A stretch of 64,000 nucleotides of DNA from Stenotrophomonas sp. 704A1 (GTDB taxonomy: Bacteria > Pseudomonadota > Gammaproteobacteria > Xanthomonadales > Xanthomonadaceae), in NCBI RefSeq assembly GCF_030549525.1, contig NZ_CP130831.1, positions 3,621,501-3,685,500 on the forward strand. The letters are read 5' to 3'. The notes under the pieces were generated by a model. The model searched no databases. It saw only the letters and a program-made list of their open reading frames with translations, and was not told the origin of the DNA. Positions within the stretch are counted from its first letter, which is position 1. Each line of letters opens with the position of its first letter. Positions 10,745 through 18,883 of this stretch are shown piece after piece. The position numbers were made by a program, and so were the translations under genes.

Positions 10745-11122
10745 ATGTCCCTCGCCTCGACCCTGCTCCGTGTCGTGCTCATGCTCAGCCTGTTGCTCAA
10801 CGGGCTGAACGCGGCCATGGCCAGCGGCCACGAGGCGATGGGCGAGATGGCGCATGCCACCGCTGCCGATGACGGCGATCCCGACTGCCATCACCACGCG
10901 GCCATGCAGGCCGAGGCGCCAGCGCAGGCCCAGCCACCGGCCCACGACGCCCACTGCCAGATCAAGGACTGCGTGCGCAGCTGCGCCCAGCATCCGCTGC
11001 TGGTGGTGCAGCCACTGCCGTTCCTGGCCGGCCCGGGCTTGTCGCTGGCCCCGCAACCGATGCCGGCCACTGGCCGTCCGGCGCCGCCGCTGCCGCCGAT
11101 CTCACGCCCTCCCATCGGCTGA
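10745..11122 (+). CDS. copL: CopL copper-responsive leader protein
   Basis: 125 residues immediately before copAB, matching the Xanthomonas copLAB order. A hydrophobic N-terminus (LLRVVLMLSLLLNGLNAAMA) is followed by a His/Cys/Met-rich middle (DCHHHAAM, HCQIKDCVRSCAQH, with a CxxxC pair) and a proline-rich tail ending RPAPPLPPISRPPIG. In Xanthomonas, CopL is needed for copper-induced copAB expression. The Cys pair plus Pro-rich end resembles DUF2946-type upstream ORFs that control translation of downstream copper genes; that mechanism is an inference here. It ends 75 bases before the copA ATG. Confidence 0.75.
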   Translation: MSLASTLLRVVLMLSLLLNGLNAAMASGHEAMGEMAHATAADDGDPDCHHHAAMQAEAPAQAQPPAHDAHCQIKDCVRSCAQHPLLVVQPLPFLAGPGLSLAPQPMPATGRPAPPLPPISRPPIG

Positions 11123-11135
11123 TTCCACACGCACC

Positions 11136-11171
11136 GTGCGCCCTGCGCACCGAAGCCGGCTGCCTGCCGGC
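11136..11171 (+). promoter_or_regulatory. Two small stem-loops between copL and copA
   Basis: GTGCG-CCCTG-CGCAC (11136-11150) and GCCGGC-TGCCT-GCCGGC (11155-11171) lie between the copL stop and the copA ribosome-binding TGGAG (about 11185-11189). They could form an attenuation or translation-coupling structure if copL translation is copper-dependent. Confidence 0.4.
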
Positions 11172-11197
11172 GTCTTTCCGTGTCTGGAGTCATCACC

Positions 11198-13009
11198 ATG
11201 AGTACCCGCATTCCCCCCGGCCTGGGCGAGCTGCCCAAGCCGTCACGCCGCCTGTTCGTTCAGGGACTGGCCGCCGGCGGCGTGGTTGCCGGCGTTGCCG
11301 CCGTCGGCGTGCCGCAGCGCGCGCTGGCCGCTGCCAGCGCCGCGCCGCGCCTGGCCGCCTCCCCCGCCGTCCTCCGCGACAGCCGCATTGAACTGGCCAT
11401 CGGCGAATCGCTGGCCAACTTCACCGGCCGCACGCGCCCGGCGATCACCGTCAACGGTTCACTGCCCGCGCCGATCCTGCGCTGGCGCGAGGGCCAGACC
11501 GTGGACCTGTTCGTGCGCAACACGCTCGAACACCACCCCACCTCGATCCACTGGCACGGCATCCTGCTGCCGGCCAACATGGACGGCGTGCCTGGCCTGA
11601 GCTTCAACGGCATCGGCCCGGGCGAGACCTACCACTACCACTTCCAGCTCAGGCAGTCGGGGACCTACTGGTACCACAGCCACTCGATGTTCCAGGAGCA
11701 GGCCGGCCTGTACGGCGCACTGATCATCGACCCGGCCGAACCGGCGCCGTACCGGTACGACCGCGAACACGTGATCATGCTCTCGGACTGGACCGACATG
11801 GACCCGGGCGCACTGTTCCGGCGCATGAAGAAGCTCGCCGAGCACGACAACTACTACAAGCGCACCCTGCCCGACTTCCTGCGTGACGTGAAGCGCGACG
11901 GCTGGTCGGCCGCACTGGCCGACCGTGGCATGTGGGGACGGATGCGGATGACGCCCACCGACATCTCCGACATCAACGCGCACACCTACACCTACCTGAT
12001 CAACGGTACTGCGCCGGCCGGCAACTGGACCGGGCTGTTCCGCAGCGGCGAGAAGGTGCTGCTGCGCTTCATCAACGGCGCCTCGATGACCTACTTCGAC
12101 GTGCGCATCCCCGGCCTGAAGATGACCGTGGTCGCCGCCGACGGCCAGTACATCCATCCGGTCAGCATCGACGAATTCCGCATCGCACCGGCCGAGACCT
12201 ACGACGTGCTGGTGGAACCGAGCGGGCAGGATGCCTACACGATCTTCTGCCAGGACATGGGCCGCACCGGCTTTGCCGCCGGTACGCTGGCGGTACGCCA
12301 TGGCCTGCAGGCGCCGATTCCCGCGCGCGACCCGCGCCCGCTGTTGACGATGAGCGACATGGGTCATGACATGGGCGGTGGCGGCCATGGTGGCCACGAC
12401 ATGACCGCGATGAAGGGCATGGAAGGCGGTTGCGGCGCCAGCATGGGCCACGCTGCGCATGGCGGCGGCGATGGCGCCGGCAAGGCGCCAAGGCACCCGG
12501 CCAGCGAACGCAGCAACCCGCTGGTGGACATGCAGAGTTCGGCCACCGCACCGAAGCTGGACGACCCTGGCATCGGCCTGCGCGACAACGGCCGCCAGGT
12601 CCTGACCTACGGTGCGATGCACAGCCTGTTCGAAGATCCGGATGGCCGCGAGCCCAGCCGCGAGATCGAGCTGCACTTGACCGGGCACATGGAGAAATTC
12701 TCCTGGTCGTTCGATGGCATTCCCTTTGCCAGCGCCGAACCACTGCGGCTGAACTACGGCGAGCGCATGCGCATCGTGCTGGTCAACGACACCATGATGC
12801 AGCACCCGATCCATCTGCACGGCGTGTGGAGCGACCTGGAGAACGCGCAGGGCGAATTCCAGGTGCGCAAGCACACCATCGACATGCCGCCCGGCACCCG
12901 CCGCAGCTACCGCGTGCGCGCCGATGCACTCGGCCGCTGGGCCTACCACTGCCATCTGCTGTACCACATGGAAGCGGGCATGATGCGCGAAGTGAGGATC
13001 GAAGAATGA
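11198..13009 (+). CDS. copA: Periplasmic multicopper oxidase CopA
   Basis: 603 residues from the ATG at 11198; an upstream in-frame GTG at 11180 is less likely because TGGAG lies just before the ATG. A Tat signal (RRLFVQG) precedes three cupredoxin domains. Copper ligands are visible: HWHG and HSH in the first domain, HPIHLHG and HCHLLYHMEAGM in the last. A Met/His/Gly-rich insert (MGHDMGGGGHGGHDM and following, about residues 388-440) is typical of CopA. Family knowledge: oxidises Cu(I) and binds copper in the periplasm. It overlaps copB by ATGA. Confidence 0.95.
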   Translation: MSTRIPPGLGELPKPSRRLFVQGLAAGGVVAGVAAVGVPQRALAAASAAPRLAASPAVLRDSRIELAIGESLANFTGRTRPAITVNGSLPAPILRWREGQTVDLFVRNTLEHHPTSIHWHGILLPANMDGVPGLSFNGIGPGETYHYHFQLRQSGTYWYHSHSMFQEQAGLYGALIIDPAEPAPYRYDREHVIMLSDWTDMDPGALFRRMKKLAEHDNYYKRTLPDFLRDVKRDGWSAALADRGMWGRMRMTPTDISDINAHTYTYLINGTAPAGNWTGLFRSGEKVLLRFINGASMTYFDVRIPGLKMTVVAADGQYIHPVSIDEFRIAPAETYDVLVEPSGQDAYTIFCQDMGRTGFAAGTLAVRHGLQAPIPARDPRPLLTMSDMGHDMGGGGHGGHDMTAMKGMEGGCGASMGHAAHGGGDGAGKAPRHPASERSNPLVDMQSSATAPKLDDPGIGLRDNGRQVLTYGAMHSLFEDPDGREPSREIELHLTGHMEKFSWSFDGIPFASAEPLRLNYGERMRIVLVNDTMMQHPIHLHGVWSDLENAQGEFQVRKHTIDMPPGTRRSYRVRADALGRWAYHCHLLYHMEAGMMREVRIEE

Positions 13010-14031
13010 GCCGGTCACTGCTTTCCCCCAGCCTGCTGGCGCTGGGCCTGGCCGCCGCACTGCCGGTGTTCGCGCAATCGCACGCCGGGCACGGCATGGC
13101 CACGATGGCTCCGCCGGCGAAGACTGCGACGTCCGCGGCCGTACCGGCGGACCATTCAAAGATGGACCATTCAAAGATGGACCACTCAAAGATGGACCAT
13201 TCGAAGATGGATCACTCGACGATGGACCATGGCACGGTGCCACCGGCGGCGATGGACCCTTCCACGATGGATCATTCCACGATGGACCACGCCGCGATGG
13301 GTCACCGTGCGCCCGCGCCCACCGAACCGCGCGAACCGATCCCGGTGCCCACCGATGCCGACCGCGCCGCCGCCTTCCCGCCGATCGCCCATGGCGCCAT
13401 GGAGCACGCGCCGGAGATCAACAGCCTGCTGCTGATCGACCGCCTCGAACACTGGGACGGCAAGGACAGCAACGGCCAGGCCTGGGAGGCCAGCGGCTGG
13501 GTCGGCGGCAACATCAACCGCCTGTGGCTGCGCAGCGAGGGCGAACGCAGCAATGGCCGCACCGAATCATCGGCGATCGAAGCTCTGTATGGCCGCAGCG
13601 TGTCGGCATGGTGGGACGTGCTGGTCGGCGTGCGCCAGGACTTCCGGCCGGCCGACTCGCGCACCTGGGCGGCGGTCGGCATCCAGGGCCTGGCGCCGTA
13701 CAAATTCGAAAGTTCGGCCACGCTGTACCTGGGCTCCGGTGGCCAGGTGCTGGCCACCGCCGAAGTCGAGTACGACGTACTGCTGACCAACCGGCTGATC
13801 CTGCAACCGCTGCTGGAAGCCACGGTGGCAGCCAAGGACGAACCGGAGTACGGCATCGGCCGCGGCCTCAACAAGGTCGAAGCCGGGCTGCGCCTGCGCT
13901 ACGAGTTCAGCCGCCGCTTCGCGCCCTACATCGGCATCAGCCACGAACGCAGTTTCGGCGACAGCGCCGACTACGCCGGTGGCCACGCGCGCGACACGCG
14001 CTGGGTGGCGGGCGTGCGCATGTGGTTCTGA
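13006..14031 (+). CDS. copB: Outer-membrane copper resistance protein CopB
   Basis: 341 residues; the ATG at 13006 overlaps the copA stop as ATGA, so the two are translationally coupled. A Sec signal (SLLALGLAAALPVFAQS) is followed by a Met/His-rich stretch built from MDHSK-type units (about residues 45-95). The C-terminal about 210 residues form the CopB beta-barrel (WEASGWVGGNINRLWLRSEG, then RYEFSRRFAPYIGISHERSFG, ending in Trp-Phe). Family knowledge: binds or exports copper at the outer membrane. Confidence 0.93.
   Translation: MSRSLLSPSLLALGLAAALPVFAQSHAGHGMATMAPPAKTATSAAVPADHSKMDHSKMDHSKMDHSKMDHSTMDHGTVPPAAMDPSTMDHSTMDHAAMGHRAPAPTEPREPIPVPTDADRAAAFPPIAHGAMEHAPEINSLLLIDRLEHWDGKDSNGQAWEASGWVGGNINRLWLRSEGERSNGRTESSAIEALYGRSVSAWWDVLVGVRQDFRPADSRTWAAVGIQGLAPYKFESSATLYLGSGGQVLATAEVEYDVLLTNRLILQPLLEATVAAKDEPEYGIGRGLNKVEAGLRLRYEFSRRFAPYIGISHERSFGDSADYAGGHARDTRWVAGVRMWF
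13150..13224 (+). repeat. 15-bp tandem repeat in copB (MDHSK units)
   Basis: Five near-identical 15-base units of the type GACCATTCAAAGATG encode DHSKM repeats, with looser copies (DHSTM, DPSTM, DHAAM) up to about 13295. The first units are almost identical in DNA, so copy number may vary by slippage and change metal-binding capacity. Confidence 0.85.
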
Positions 14032-14055
14032 GCAACGGAGCCTGAGCACTGGCCA

Positions 14056-14085
14056 GCCCCGGCAACCGCCGGGGCCGGCTACACT
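14056..14085 (+). promoter_or_regulatory. copB hairpin and downstream -10 of the GNAT gene
   Basis: GCCCCGGC (14056-14063) pairs with GCCGGGGC (14068-14075) around AACC, 25 bases past the copB stop. TACACT (14080-14085), just after, is a candidate -10 for the acetyltransferase at 14113. Confidence 0.45.
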
Positions 14086-14112
14086 GCGGCACGTTCCACG
14101 ACAGACCCGCCC

Positions 14113-14625
14113 ATGTCGCTGCAGATCCGCCGCGCCACCCTCGCCGACGTCGACGCGTTGTCGGCGATCGCCATTGCGACCTATACCGAAACCTGGGGCG
14201 ATTCCTATCCGCCGCAGGACCTGCACCGCTTCCTGCAGGACCACTACGGCATCGCGCCGCAGCGAGCGGAACTGTCCGATCCGCGCAGTGCGATCTGGCT
14301 GCTGGTGGACGGCGCTACCGTGGTCGGCTACCTCGCCGCCGGCGCCAACACCTTGCCGCATGCCGAGGCACGCCAGGGCGACGTCGAACTGAAGCGGCTG
14401 TACATCCTGGCCGCGCACCAGAACGGTGGCCATGGCGCGCGCCTGATGGAGGCGTTCCTGCGCTGGCTGGACCAGCCCGTGCGCCGCACCCTGTGGGTCG
14501 GCGTCTGGGAAGAGAACTTCGGCGCGCAGCGCTTCTACGCGCGATACGGCTGCCTCAAGGCCGGCGAGTACGATTTCATCGTCGGCGACAGCCGCGACCG
14601 CGAGTTCATCCTGCGCCGGCCCTGA
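14113..14625 (+). CDS. GNAT family N-acetyltransferase
   Basis: 170 residues in a standard GNAT fold: N-terminal IRRATLADVDALSAIA, acetyl-CoA-binding turn around LAAHQNGGHGARLM (the QxxGxG/A region), and C-terminal LWVGVWEENFGAQRFYARYGC. The substrate is unknown. It is clearly related to the protein at 38181-38702 (shared YPPQDL, GELKRLY/VELKRLY, LGVW-ENFGAQRFYARYG and EFILRR), so the window holds two paralogues. Confidence 0.85.
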   Translation: MSLQIRRATLADVDALSAIAIATYTETWGDSYPPQDLHRFLQDHYGIAPQRAELSDPRSAIWLLVDGATVVGYLAAGANTLPHAEARQGDVELKRLYILAAHQNGGHGARLMEAFLRWLDQPVRRTLWVGVWEENFGAQRFYARYGCLKAGEYDFIVGDSRDREFILRRP

Positions 14626-14631
14626 CCGGCT

Positions 14632-14952
14632 TCAGAAATCGAACAGCTCGGAGAGGAAGCTTTCCTTCTTCTTTTTCTTGTAGCCGTGGCCGTACTGCTG
14701 GCCGCGGTTGTCCTCATAGCGCTGGCCAAGGTGGCGGGTGTCGCGGTGCATCACCGGCGGTGGCGCAGCGGCCGGCTGCGCGTGTACCGGTGCGGGCGGC
14801 GGCACTGCAGCACCGGCACCGGCGCGTTCGATGATCTTGTCCAGTTCACCACGGTCCAGCCACACACCGCGGCAGCCGGGGCAGTAGTCGATCTCGATGC
14901 CGTGGCGTTCGGCCATCTGCAGGGTCTGGGTGGTGCACACGGGGCACTGCAT
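14632..14952 (-). CDS. Small TFIIB-type zinc-ribbon protein
   Basis: 106 residues. The N-terminal ribbon reads MQCPVCTTQTL...IDYCPGCRGVWLDRGELDKI, the four-Cys signature of the zf-TFIIB family. A Pro/Ala-rich linker follows, then a basic Lys run (KKKKKESF) and SELFDF at the end. The role is unknown; such proteins are common small cytosolic proteins in proteobacteria. It is convergent with the GNAT gene, with 6 bases between the stops. Confidence 0.85.
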   Translation of the reverse strand: MQCPVCTTQTLQMAERHGIEIDYCPGCRGVWLDRGELDKIIERAGAGAAVPPPAPVHAQPAAAPPPVMHRDTRHLGQRYEDNRGQQYGHGYKKKKKESFLSELFDF

Positions 14953-15099
14953 GGGCGTCGCTCCTGTTGGTCAGCCTTCGACTCTACCTGTACGTCGATG
15001 ACTGTTCGGCAACATGACCGATGGCACAGAGACTTACGGCGCGTGCCCGCACGCTGGCGGCCGCACACACTGCGGGTTCATCCGGCAAGGAACGCGCGC

Positions 15100-15870
15100 A
15101 TGCCCACCCCCTTCCGCCTGTCCACCGGCGTTCGCCTGCTGCTGGTGCTGCTTGGCGTCGGCCTCGGCCTGAACCTGCGCGACATCAGCGCCGCAGCGGG
15201 CCTGCCGATACCCGCCTTGCCCATCCCGTATGGCGGCAGCCTGCTCGACAACGCCCTGGCCGTGCTGGTGGCCGTACTGCTCACCGCCCTGCTGCGGCCC
15301 CGTGGCCGGGGCGTGACGGACAGCCTCGGCCTGCACTGGAACGGCGCCCGCGGGCCGGCGTGGGTGCTGCTGGCCAGCCTGCCGTGCTGGCTGGGGCTGG
15401 CGTTGCTCGGCACGCCCAATGCCGCACTGACCGCACTGGATGCGGCGATGCTCGCCGTGCTGTTCCCGCTGGCCGAGGAAGCGCTGTTCCGCGGCCTGGG
15501 CTTCGTGCTGCTGGTGAAGATCGTGCGCGGCCCCTGGCCCCTGCTGGCCCTGCCGCAGGCGCTGTTGTTCGGTGGCGTGCACTGGCTGGGCTTCGGCGGC
15601 TTCGACGGCGGCGGCGTCGCCCTGTGGGTCGGCGCGGTCATCGCGCTGGGCGGTTTCATCTTCGCCTGGCTCGATCACCTGGACGGCGACACCCTGTGGT
15701 GCGGCCTGGCGCTGCACGTGTCGATGAACCTGGCCTGGAACGTGTTCAGCCTCGATGACGCCGTCGCGCTGGGCTGGCAGGCCACCAGCCTGCGCATCGG
15801 CACGGCGGTGCTGGCGGTGGGCGTACTGGCCTGGCAGGTGCGCCGCCGGCGCGCTGTAACGGCGCGTTAG
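15100..15870 (+). CDS. CPBP family intramembrane metalloprotease
   Basis: 256 residues, almost all membrane-embedded. The Abi/CAAX-protease motifs are in order: EEALFRG (EExxxR), FGGVHW (FxxxH) and HVSMN (HxxxN), which form the metal-binding glutamate/histidine site. The start at 15100 follows AAGGAACGCGCGC. Substrate unknown; related proteins process prenylated or peptide substrates or give self-immunity to bacteriocins. Confidence 0.85.
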   Translation: MPTPFRLSTGVRLLLVLLGVGLGLNLRDISAAAGLPIPALPIPYGGSLLDNALAVLVAVLLTALLRPRGRGVTDSLGLHWNGARGPAWVLLASLPCWLGLALLGTPNAALTALDAAMLAVLFPLAEEALFRGLGFVLLVKIVRGPWPLLALPQALLFGGVHWLGFGGFDGGGVALWVGAVIALGGFIFAWLDHLDGDTLWCGLALHVSMNLAWNVFSLDDAVALGWQATSLRIGTAVLAVGVLAWQVRRRRAVTAR

Positions 15871-15951
15871 CTGCCCCTGCACGCCGGTATCACCCAAGGC
15901 TTGCGCATACTTGCGCGCCTTTTCACCGTTGCTGTCCGGAGTTGTCGCGTC

Positions 15952-16368
15952 ATGTTGCTGTCCAAGCGCCACGTTGAACCCCGCGTCCTGCTGATCGAGG
16001 ACGCGGAGGAAACCCGCGAGTTGAGCCGCCTGGCGCTGGAAAGCCAGGCCTGCCACGTGGTGGGCGTGAGCTCGGCCGAAGCCGCGCTGGGTCTGCTGGC
16101 GGCCGGTGAACGCTTCGACCTGCTGTTCACCGACGTCAACCTGGGTGCGGTCAGTGGCATCGACGCCGCCAACCAGGTACGCGGCCTGTATCCCAACCTG
16201 CCGATCCTGGTGACCTCCGGCATGGACCAGCACACGGTGCTGCCGCAGCTGCGCGATGGCATCCACTTCCTGCCCAAGCCGTACAACATGAGCGACCTGC
16301 TCGATGCCATCCGGCTGTGCTTCCGCCATGCCGATGCAGGCGTGCTGGTGGATGTACAGGCCGCCTGA
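15952..16368 (+). CDS. Single-domain response regulator
   Basis: 138 residues, only a receiver domain: acidic pair IED near residue 15, phospho-acceptor Asp in LLFTDVNLG, Thr/Ser in LVTSGM and Lys in LPKPYN. No output domain follows, so it would work by protein contact or phosphotransfer, as CheY- or DivK-like regulators do. No kinase is adjacent. The start at 15952 (MLLSKRHVEPR) is preferred over an upstream in-frame ATG at 15901. Confidence 0.85.
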   Translation: MLLSKRHVEPRVLLIEDAEETRELSRLALESQACHVVGVSSAEAALGLLAAGERFDLLFTDVNLGAVSGIDAANQVRGLYPNLPILVTSGMDQHTVLPQLRDGIHFLPKPYNMSDLLDAIRLCFRHADAGVLVDVQAA

Positions 16369-16382
16369 GGCCCCACCCACCG

Positions 16383-17321
16383 TCAGCCGCCGGTGTACGG
16401 CCCTTTGCCTGGCAGCACCTCCAGCAGCGCACGGGTAATCACCCGTGGATACACCGTGAGATGGTCCTCGCCGTCAATCACCACGTTGTCCACCTGCAGC
16501 ATGCGGCCGCTGCGCTCGAGCTGTGCAGTGAAGTCAGCGGTCTGCCGCAGCATGTCGTTGCCGGTGGAATAGCGCGGCCCCGGCTTGTCGGTTTCATAGC
16601 TGCCCACCGACAGCAGCACACGGGTGGGCCGGGTCGGCACGACGGCGTCGTCCTGCATGCGCGGCAGCAGCAGCTGGTCGAACCACAGCGAAGGACTCGA
16701 CAGGATGTAGGTGCTGAACATGTCCGGCCGGGTGGTCAGCACGTAGGCGCCAAACAATGCGCCATAGGAATGGCCCGCGAAAGCGCGCCGGGCCGGGTCG
16801 GTGCGGTAGCGCGCATCGATCATCGGCAGCACCTGCGTGGCCAGCAGGTCGCGGTAGTGCGCGGCACCGCCGTAGATGACGTCATCACTGTAGTCGTCAT
16901 CGGCAGTGCGAACCGGGGTGCTGGGGGTGTAGTCGCGCGAGCGGCTCTGCTTGGATGTCAGGCCTTCCTGTGGCGGCAGCCCGACCAGGATGAAGTCTTC
17001 AATGTTCTGCCCCTGCTGCCCCACCAGGTTGCGCACGCTGCGCACCAGCGGGAAGCTGTACAGCGCATCGGTCACGTACAGCACCGGGTAGCGCTTCTGC
17101 GGGTGTTCGGCATAGCCGGCCGGCAACGCCACCCAGATCGGATAGTCGCGGCCCGCCGGATCGTGCACGCGCTGGGTTTCGGTATCCGGAAGCACCACGC
17201 CCGTCACGACCGTGGCCGCGCTTTGCTTCGCTTCATGCCGCGTTGCCGGTGGCGCCACCGACATCGCACAGCCACTCACGGCCAGGCAGGCCGCCACACT
17301 CCATCCACGCACACGCTGCAT
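16383..17321 (-). CDS. Lipoprotein alpha/beta hydrolase (esterase-like)
   Basis: 312 residues from the ATG at 17321. The N-terminus is a lipoprotein signal (CLAVSGC lipobox). The body is an esterase-D/IroE-type hydrolase: RYPVLYVTDALYSF, nucleophile elbow GHSYGALFG, and a late His in DGEDHLTVYP. Family members hydrolyse siderophore esters, acyl or S-formyl esters; the substrate here is unknown. It follows a related hydrolase at 17406-18257 on the same strand, 84 bases apart, so they probably form one unit. Confidence 0.85.
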   Translation of the reverse strand: MQRVRGWSVAACLAVSGCAMSVAPPATRHEAKQSAATVVTGVVLPDTETQRVHDPAGRDYPIWVALPAGYAEHPQKRYPVLYVTDALYSFPLVRSVRNLVGQQGQNIEDFILVGLPPQEGLTSKQSRSRDYTPSTPVRTADDDYSDDVIYGGAAHYRDLLATQVLPMIDARYRTDPARRAFAGHSYGALFGAYVLTTRPDMFSTYILSSPSLWFDQLLLPRMQDDAVVPTRPTRVLLSVGSYETDKPGPRYSTGNDMLRQTADFTAQLERSGRMLQVDNVVIDGEDHLTVYPRVITRALLEVLPGKGPYTGG

Positions 17322-17405
17322 CCGCGCTCTCCTGTTGCGGGCGGCGCACCGGGGCGGCGCCGCTGCTGCATCCTCACATGCCGCGCCGCTGCGCGCCACG
17401 CGGGA

Positions 17406-18257
17406 TCACGGCGCCGCCTCCGGCGGTGCCGGGAACAGCGTGCGCAGCGCCTGCAACGCCGCGGGGTGGTAGATCGTGGCGTGGGTTTCTTCCGGCAGCG
17501 GCTGGTACTTCACCAGCGTTGCCGGCGCGGCCTGCTGCAGCTGCGCCGCAAGCTTCGCGCTGGCCTCGGCCAGTTCCGGCTGGCCACTGCTGGCAAGGAA
17601 CACGCGCGGCCCAGCCTTGGCGACGGCCGGCAAGCGCTTCGGCGCGGTCGCCAGCAGCGCACCCTGGTTCCACCACAGGCTGGGATCCAGGGCGATATAA
17701 CTGTTGAACAGGTTCGGTTCCTGCAGCAGTGTCTCGACCACGAACAGCCCGGCCAGCGACTCGCCGATCAGCGCGCGTTCGTCGGTGGTGGCGTAGCGCT
17801 GGCGCACCTGCGGCATCAGTTCGTCGCGCAGGAAGCTGCGGTAGGCCGCCGATCCGCCAATACGCGGCGCAATCTTCTGGTCCTGCGGGTCGTTGCTGGG
17901 ACCGGTCATGTCGCGACGGCGCTCGGTGTTTTCGATGCCGACCAGCAGGAACGGACGCATACGGCCGTTGCCGCTCAGCACCTGCACCAGACCGGCCACG
18001 TGCAGGAAATCTTCGCCGATACCGCCGTCGGGCATGTAGAGCACCGGCAGCGGCGTCTTCGGGTCCAGGCCCCAGGGCTGCGGGCGATACACGTTGATGC
18101 GGCGGGTTTCGCCAAGTGCCTTCGACTGCACGGTGAAGCTCTCACCGATCACCAGCGGGGCCGCCGGCGCAGCCTGCGCGGACGCTACCGGTTCGGCCGC
18201 CAGCAGCGGCGCGGCGGATGCAGCAGACAGAAGCAGCGACAGCACGATCAAGCGCAT
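17406..18257 (-). CDS. Secreted alpha/beta hydrolase (esterase-like)
   Basis: 283 residues from the ATG at 18257; a start four codons earlier at 18269 is possible. It has a Sec signal (LIVLSLLLSAASAAPLLAA), then LPVLYMPDGGIGEDF, nucleophile elbow GESLAGLF, and a late His in LPEETHATIYHP. It has the same general fold as the neighbour at 16383-17321, but one is soluble periplasmic and the other lipid-anchored. Substrate unknown. Confidence 0.82.
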   Translation of the reverse strand: MRLIVLSLLLSAASAAPLLAAEPVASAQAAPAAPLVIGESFTVQSKALGETRRINVYRPQPWGLDPKTPLPVLYMPDGGIGEDFLHVAGLVQVLSGNGRMRPFLLVGIENTERRRDMTGPSNDPQDQKIAPRIGGSAAYRSFLRDELMPQVRQRYATTDERALIGESLAGLFVVETLLQEPNLFNSYIALDPSLWWNQGALLATAPKRLPAVAKAGPRVFLASSGQPELAEASAKLAAQLQQAAPATLVKYQPLPEETHATIYHPAALQALRTLFPAPPEAAP

Positions 18258-18415
18258 GGTTGGACCCATCCTGGAGAGGAGGCCGAGGATAGCGCCACGC
18301 GGGCCGTGCCGGAGGCTTCATCCCGGCCAGGATGCCCGGGCACCGCTGCCGGGCGCTCGATCTGGATCGGCGACCCCCATCAGCGTGCGTCCGGCCACGC
18401 GCAAGCCGCATCGCC

Positions 18416-18880
18416 TCAACGCCGATCCAGTTCGATCACTGCCTGGCAGGCGCGGAGCTGGTCGTCGGCATCGCGTCCGATTCGAACAAGCGCTGCCGCA
18501 ACCTCTGCTCGTAGTTGGGCGCCCGCATCACGTTCGAGGGCGCCGGCGGCGGCCGCGGACAGGCGACCGGTATGGCAGGCGGCGAGGTCGTCGCGCAGGC
18601 GGAGACTGCCAGCACGCAGGGCAGCCACCACATCGGCATCAACCTCGGCCGCACGTTCCCGATCCTGTTCATGCTTTTCTCCCACCAGGGCCATCGCCCC
18701 GGTCTGATTTTCCAGTTGTCCGCGCAATCCACGCTCTGCCTGCAGGGCCTGCGCGTGCTGGACCGAGGCCGCGCCCGCCATGACCGAATCACTGCGGTCG
18801 CCGCGCCAGGACCAGCCCGCTGCGAACATCGCAAGCGACCACGCCAGCAGCAGCGCCATCGCAACCATCACGCGCGGCAT
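18416..18880 (-). CDS. Phage-type i-spanin Rz
   Basis: 154 residues: one N-terminal membrane segment (VMVAMALLLAWSLAMFAAG), then a long charged, Ala/Arg/Glu-rich helical periplasmic part ending in QLRACQAVIELDRR. This is the layout of inner-membrane spanins. It begins 3 bases after the endolysin stop and contains a second gene, Rz1, in another frame. Family knowledge: Rz and Rz1 together fuse the inner and outer membranes in the last step of phage lysis. Confidence 0.8.
   Translation of the reverse strand: MPRVMVAMALLLAWSLAMFAAGWSWRGDRSDSVMAGAASVQHAQALQAERGLRGQLENQTGAMALVGEKHEQDRERAAEVDADVVAALRAGSLRLRDDLAACHTGRLSAAAAGALERDAGAQLRAEVAAALVRIGRDADDQLRACQAVIELDRR
18436..18672 (-). CDS. Nested o-spanin Rz1 lipoprotein (inside Rz)
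   Basis: 78 residues, read in a different frame wholly inside Rz. It starts at an ATG (18672) preceded by GGTGGGAG at six bases. The signal is MNRIGNVRPR plus a hydrophobic stretch ending in the lipobox LAVSAC; the mature part is Pro-rich (SPPAIPVACPRPPPAPS), as expected for Rz1. The placement inside Rz is the lambda-type embedded arrangement. Good support from position, ribosome-binding site, lipobox and Pro content together. Confidence 0.75.
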   Translation of the reverse strand: MNRIGNVRPRLMPMWWLPCVLAVSACATTSPPAIPVACPRPPPAPSNVMRAPNYEQRLRQRLFESDAMPTTSSAPARQ

Positions 18881-18883
18881 GAG

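Noticed and set aside
13130..13300. CRISPR-like regular repeats
   Set aside because: The repeats encode MDHSK units in frame within copB, with no spacers.
14686..15100. Longer N-terminus for the CPBP protease
   Set aside because: The extension reads opposite the zinc-ribbon gene and lacks membrane or conserved sequence; ATG at 15100 fits the family.
18478..18490. Short match to the tRNA-Lys T-arm (GATTCGAAC) as a possible attachment site
   Set aside because: Only nine bases, inside the Rz gene, and a sequence common to many tRNAs; not enough for an att site.
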